This document shows, one piece after another, positions 5,758-6,641 of a stretch of DNA of 6,641 bases. The stretch is from Bdellovibrionales bacterium RBG_16_40_8 (GTDB taxonomy: Bacteria; Bdellovibrionota; Bdellovibrionia; Bdellovibrionales; UBA1609), in assembly GCA_001769925.1 (NCBI GenBank), contig MEPT01000012.1, positions 172 through 6,812 on the forward strand, in the 5' to 3' direction. The translations under genes were made by a program, and so were the position numbers. Below the pieces are notes generated by a model, which did not search any database, had not been told where the DNA came from, and was given only the letters and a program-made list of their open reading frames with translations. Positions within the stretch are counted from its first letter, which is position 1. Every line of letters starts with the position of its first letter.

Positions 5758-5979
5758 GTGAAAAAGAAGCTTTCAGCCGTTGGCAATAGTTATGGCCTTG
5801 TGATCGAAAAACCAATTCTAGAACTTCTGAATATCGATCGCGATACAGAGCTGGAAATGACAACCGATGGGGACCGACTCATCATCGAGCCTATTCGCTC
5901 GGGGAAAAAGAGCCTTCGAGCGTCAGCTCAAAAAGTTATGAAAAAACATGACGCCACTTTAAAGAAGCTTGCAAAGTGA
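5758..5979 (+). CDS. AbrB/MazE/SpoVT-like antitoxin
   Basis: This 73-residue protein begins at GTG 5758, six nt after GGAGG (5747-5751). Residues ~1-47 form a swapped-hairpin AbrB/MazE DNA-binding domain: KLSAVGNSYGLVIEKPILE, then LLNIDRDTELEMTTDGDRL and IIEPI. Residues ~48-73 are a basic tail (SLRASAQKVMKKHDATLKKL) that in such antitoxins folds on and neutralises the toxin. The gene overlaps the Doc toxin start (GTGA), so the two are co-translated. AbrB-type antitoxins paired with Doc toxins, in place of Phd, are a known mix. It should autorepress its promoter through the repeats just upstream. Confidence 0.85.
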   Translation: MKKKLSAVGNSYGLVIEKPILELLNIDRDTELEMTTDGDRLIIEPIRSGKKSLRASAQKVMKKHDATLKKLAK

Positions 5980-6536
5980 GCGAGACCGAGTTCCGATTTT
6001 TGAGTGTCGAAGATGTTTTGGAACTTCATACAATGCAACTTGAAAGCTACGGTGGCGCGACAGGTATCCGCGCACCCGACCTACTTGAATCTGCAGTGAT
6101 GACTCCCCAAGCATCTTTTGGCGGCCAATATGTTCATAACGACGTTTATGAAATGGCTGCGGCATATGCATTTCATATTGCTGAAAATCAACCGTTTGTA
6201 GATGGCAATAAAAGAACTGCCTTGGCCTCAGCCCTCGTTTTTTTAGACTGGCAGATAAGGCAGGTCTCGGCAAGTGGCAATTATGCTGCTAACGGCATAA
6301 ATACCACATGGCAAACCCACTTTTGTCAAAATACAAATAAATTGCGCCCCATCAGCGCACCCATATTTGCCATTTGCACAATTTCACTTAAGCCATTGAT
6401 GCCCCGACGCATATCCACAGCCTCTCTGTGGATAAATACATTTATGAACTCTTTGACAGATTTCATCGCAAGCCTCTTTGCAAATGCACAATCAGTTCAG
6501 CCACCCATTTGGCATCAATCAAGGGCGCATGACTGA
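5976..6536 (+). CDS. doc: Doc (death-on-curing, Fic-fold) toxin, C-terminus replaced by junction and antisense IS66 DNA
   Basis: The frame starts at GTG 5976, overlapping the antitoxin stop. Residues 1-~91 are a clear Doc domain: FLSVEDVLELHTMQLESYGG, then GIRAPDLLESA, AAAYAFHIAEN and the Fic-type motif QPFVDGNKRTA (72-82). Doc proteins inactivate EF-Tu by phosphorylation using the motif His; here that position is Gln72. After ALVFLDW (~86-92) the match stops. The usual ~35-40 residues of the final helices are missing, and residues ~93-186 are translated from junction DNA and from the antisense strand of tnpB and tnpA. The 186-residue frame is therefore a chimera, longer than a normal Doc of ~125-135, and most likely a non-functional toxin. 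The family call is firm; activity is doubtful. Confidence 0.8.
   Translation: MSETEFRFLSVEDVLELHTMQLESYGGATGIRAPDLLESAVMTPQASFGGQYVHNDVYEMAAAYAFHIAENQPFVDGNKRTALASALVFLDWQIRQVSASGNYAANGINTTWQTHFCQNTNKLRPISAPIFAICTISLKPLMPRRISTASLWINTFMNSLTDFIASLFANAQSVQPPIWHQSRAHD
6250..6325. other. Junction segment between doc and the IS66 remnant, with a 40-nt imperfect palindrome
   Basis: This stretch of about 76 bp belongs neither to doc nor to tnpB. Its core is a hairpin in which 6271-6286 pairs with 6295-6310 at 13 of 16 positions around TGCTAACG. The centre is TTATGC/GCATAA and the flanks are GTGG/CCAC. GGCA occurs six times between 6250 and 6313. No IS66-type terminal repeat (GTAAGCG-like) is visible. 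It may be the end of another transposon or the scar of a deletion. Confidence 0.45.
6326..6466 (-). pseudogene. tnpB: IS66 TnpB (Orf2), 3'-truncated
   Basis: From ATG 6466 the frame gives 46 residues that fit the N-terminal part of IS66 TnpB: FIHREAVDMRRGINGLSEIV (11-30) and GRNLFVF (40-46). In the family the pattern is DMRkG..GL..lv....G.LFvF, followed by a basic stretch and an LYWD..GF segment. Here TGA (6326-6328) comes immediately after LFVF. Reading other frames beyond it does not restore the family's C-terminus, so this is a break and not a simple frameshift. Full-length TnpB is ~110-120 residues. The protein is an accessory factor of IS66 transposition with unknown mechanism. Confidence 0.8.
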
Positions 6537-6641
6537 CCCTCAAATCGGGCTTCTTAACTTGAACCTCGGCAAATACCGTCGGTATTTGAGCTAATGACTT
6601 GACCTCTTGCGAACTACGGTGTTTTGAAAGTTTGTCGCGCC
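6463..6641 (-). CDS. tnpA: IS66 TnpA (Orf1), C-terminal part only
   Basis: The frame is open from the right edge to TGA 6463-6465 and gives 58 residues, lacking the N-terminal helix-turn-helix, which would lie outside the window. The tail (IDAKWVAELI, then VHLQRGLR) resembles the C-terminal helix of IS66 TnpA proteins, but similarity is modest by eye. The main support is the 4-nt ATGA overlap with a recognisable tnpB. Confidence 0.6.
   Translation of the reverse strand, partial: RDKLSKHRSSQEVKSLAQIPTVFAEVQVKKPDLRVSHAPLIDAKWVAELIVHLQRGLR

Larger units (their letters stand above)
6326..6641 (-). mobile_element. IS66-family insertion sequence remnant
   Basis: Read leftward, the right edge contains the end of an IS66 tnpA overlapping (ATGA) the start of tnpB, the standard gene order of this family. 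tnpB breaks off after 46 codons, and tnpC and the right terminal repeat that should follow on the left are absent; doc sequence appears there within about 80 bp. The element is therefore a deleted copy. How much remains beyond the right edge cannot be seen. Confidence 0.7.

Noticed and set aside
5959..6273. A 104-codon minus-strand frame opposite doc
   Set aside because: It mirrors the Doc coding sequence, which carries the recognisable Fic-type motif.
6271..6310. Integron attC or Xer dif site at the junction hairpin
   Set aside because: The attC core pairs (RYYYAAC and GTTRRRY) are not correctly present, and the arm orientation is opposite to that of dif.
6427..6435. A perfect DnaA-box 9-mer as a sign of a replication origin
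   Set aside because: It is a single exact match inside tnpB with no box cluster, AT-rich unwinding region or replication gene nearby.

Overview
The window is mid-to-low GC bacterial DNA with short, Shine-Dalgarno-led genes. The gene families (Trk/Ktr potassium channel, CPA2 antiporter, AlbA_2/ATPase protein, AbrB-Doc toxin-antitoxin pair, IS66) occur widely in Proteobacteria and related Gram-negative phyla. Nothing here fixes a genus. An ordinary-looking ion-transport operon sits between two accessory or damaged regions.

Left block (1-1696, minus strand). A large reading frame enters the window's left edge and is read leftward from an ATG at 1362. It encodes 454 visible residues of a Schlafen-type AlbA_2 / histidine-kinase-like ATPase protein, with a winged-helix tail that is cut by the edge. 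Just upstream lies a small XRE-type helix-turn-helix regulator that stops at an in-frame TAA. The same frame stays open for 56 more codons and looks protein-like for about 20 of them. It runs into the start of the AlbA_2 gene, so the regulator is probably a nonsense-truncated copy of a longer protein once coupled to it.

Intergenic leader (1697-2027). This stretch has no sizeable gene. It holds a hairpin resembling an acceptor stem plus T-arm ending in CCACCA, a folded domain closed by an 8-bp helix around a C(UUCG)G hairpin, and a 14-codon leader reading frame that overlaps the trkH start.

Potassium/proton operon (2028-5638, plus strand). It contains a TrkH/KtrB-like channel subunit with four selectivity-filter repeats, a 138-residue RCK_N protein without the usual C-terminal RCK domain, a 399-residue CPA2 cation:proton antiporter, and a 69-residue protein of unknown function. 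One nucleotide-sensing subunit sits between an uptake channel and an antiporter that has no RCK domain of its own. The arrangement suggests a combined K+/pH homeostasis unit, which is an inference.

Right block (5700-6641). A clear promoter with built-in repeats drives an AbrB/MazE-like antitoxin and an overlapping Doc (Fic-fold) toxin. The toxin keeps its N-terminal two thirds but has Gln where the motif His is expected. Its C-terminus is replaced by about 76 bp of palindrome-rich junction DNA followed by the antisense strand of an IS66 remnant: a truncated tnpB and the end of tnpA. The block looks like a decaying toxin-antitoxin module at a transposon-associated rearrangement.
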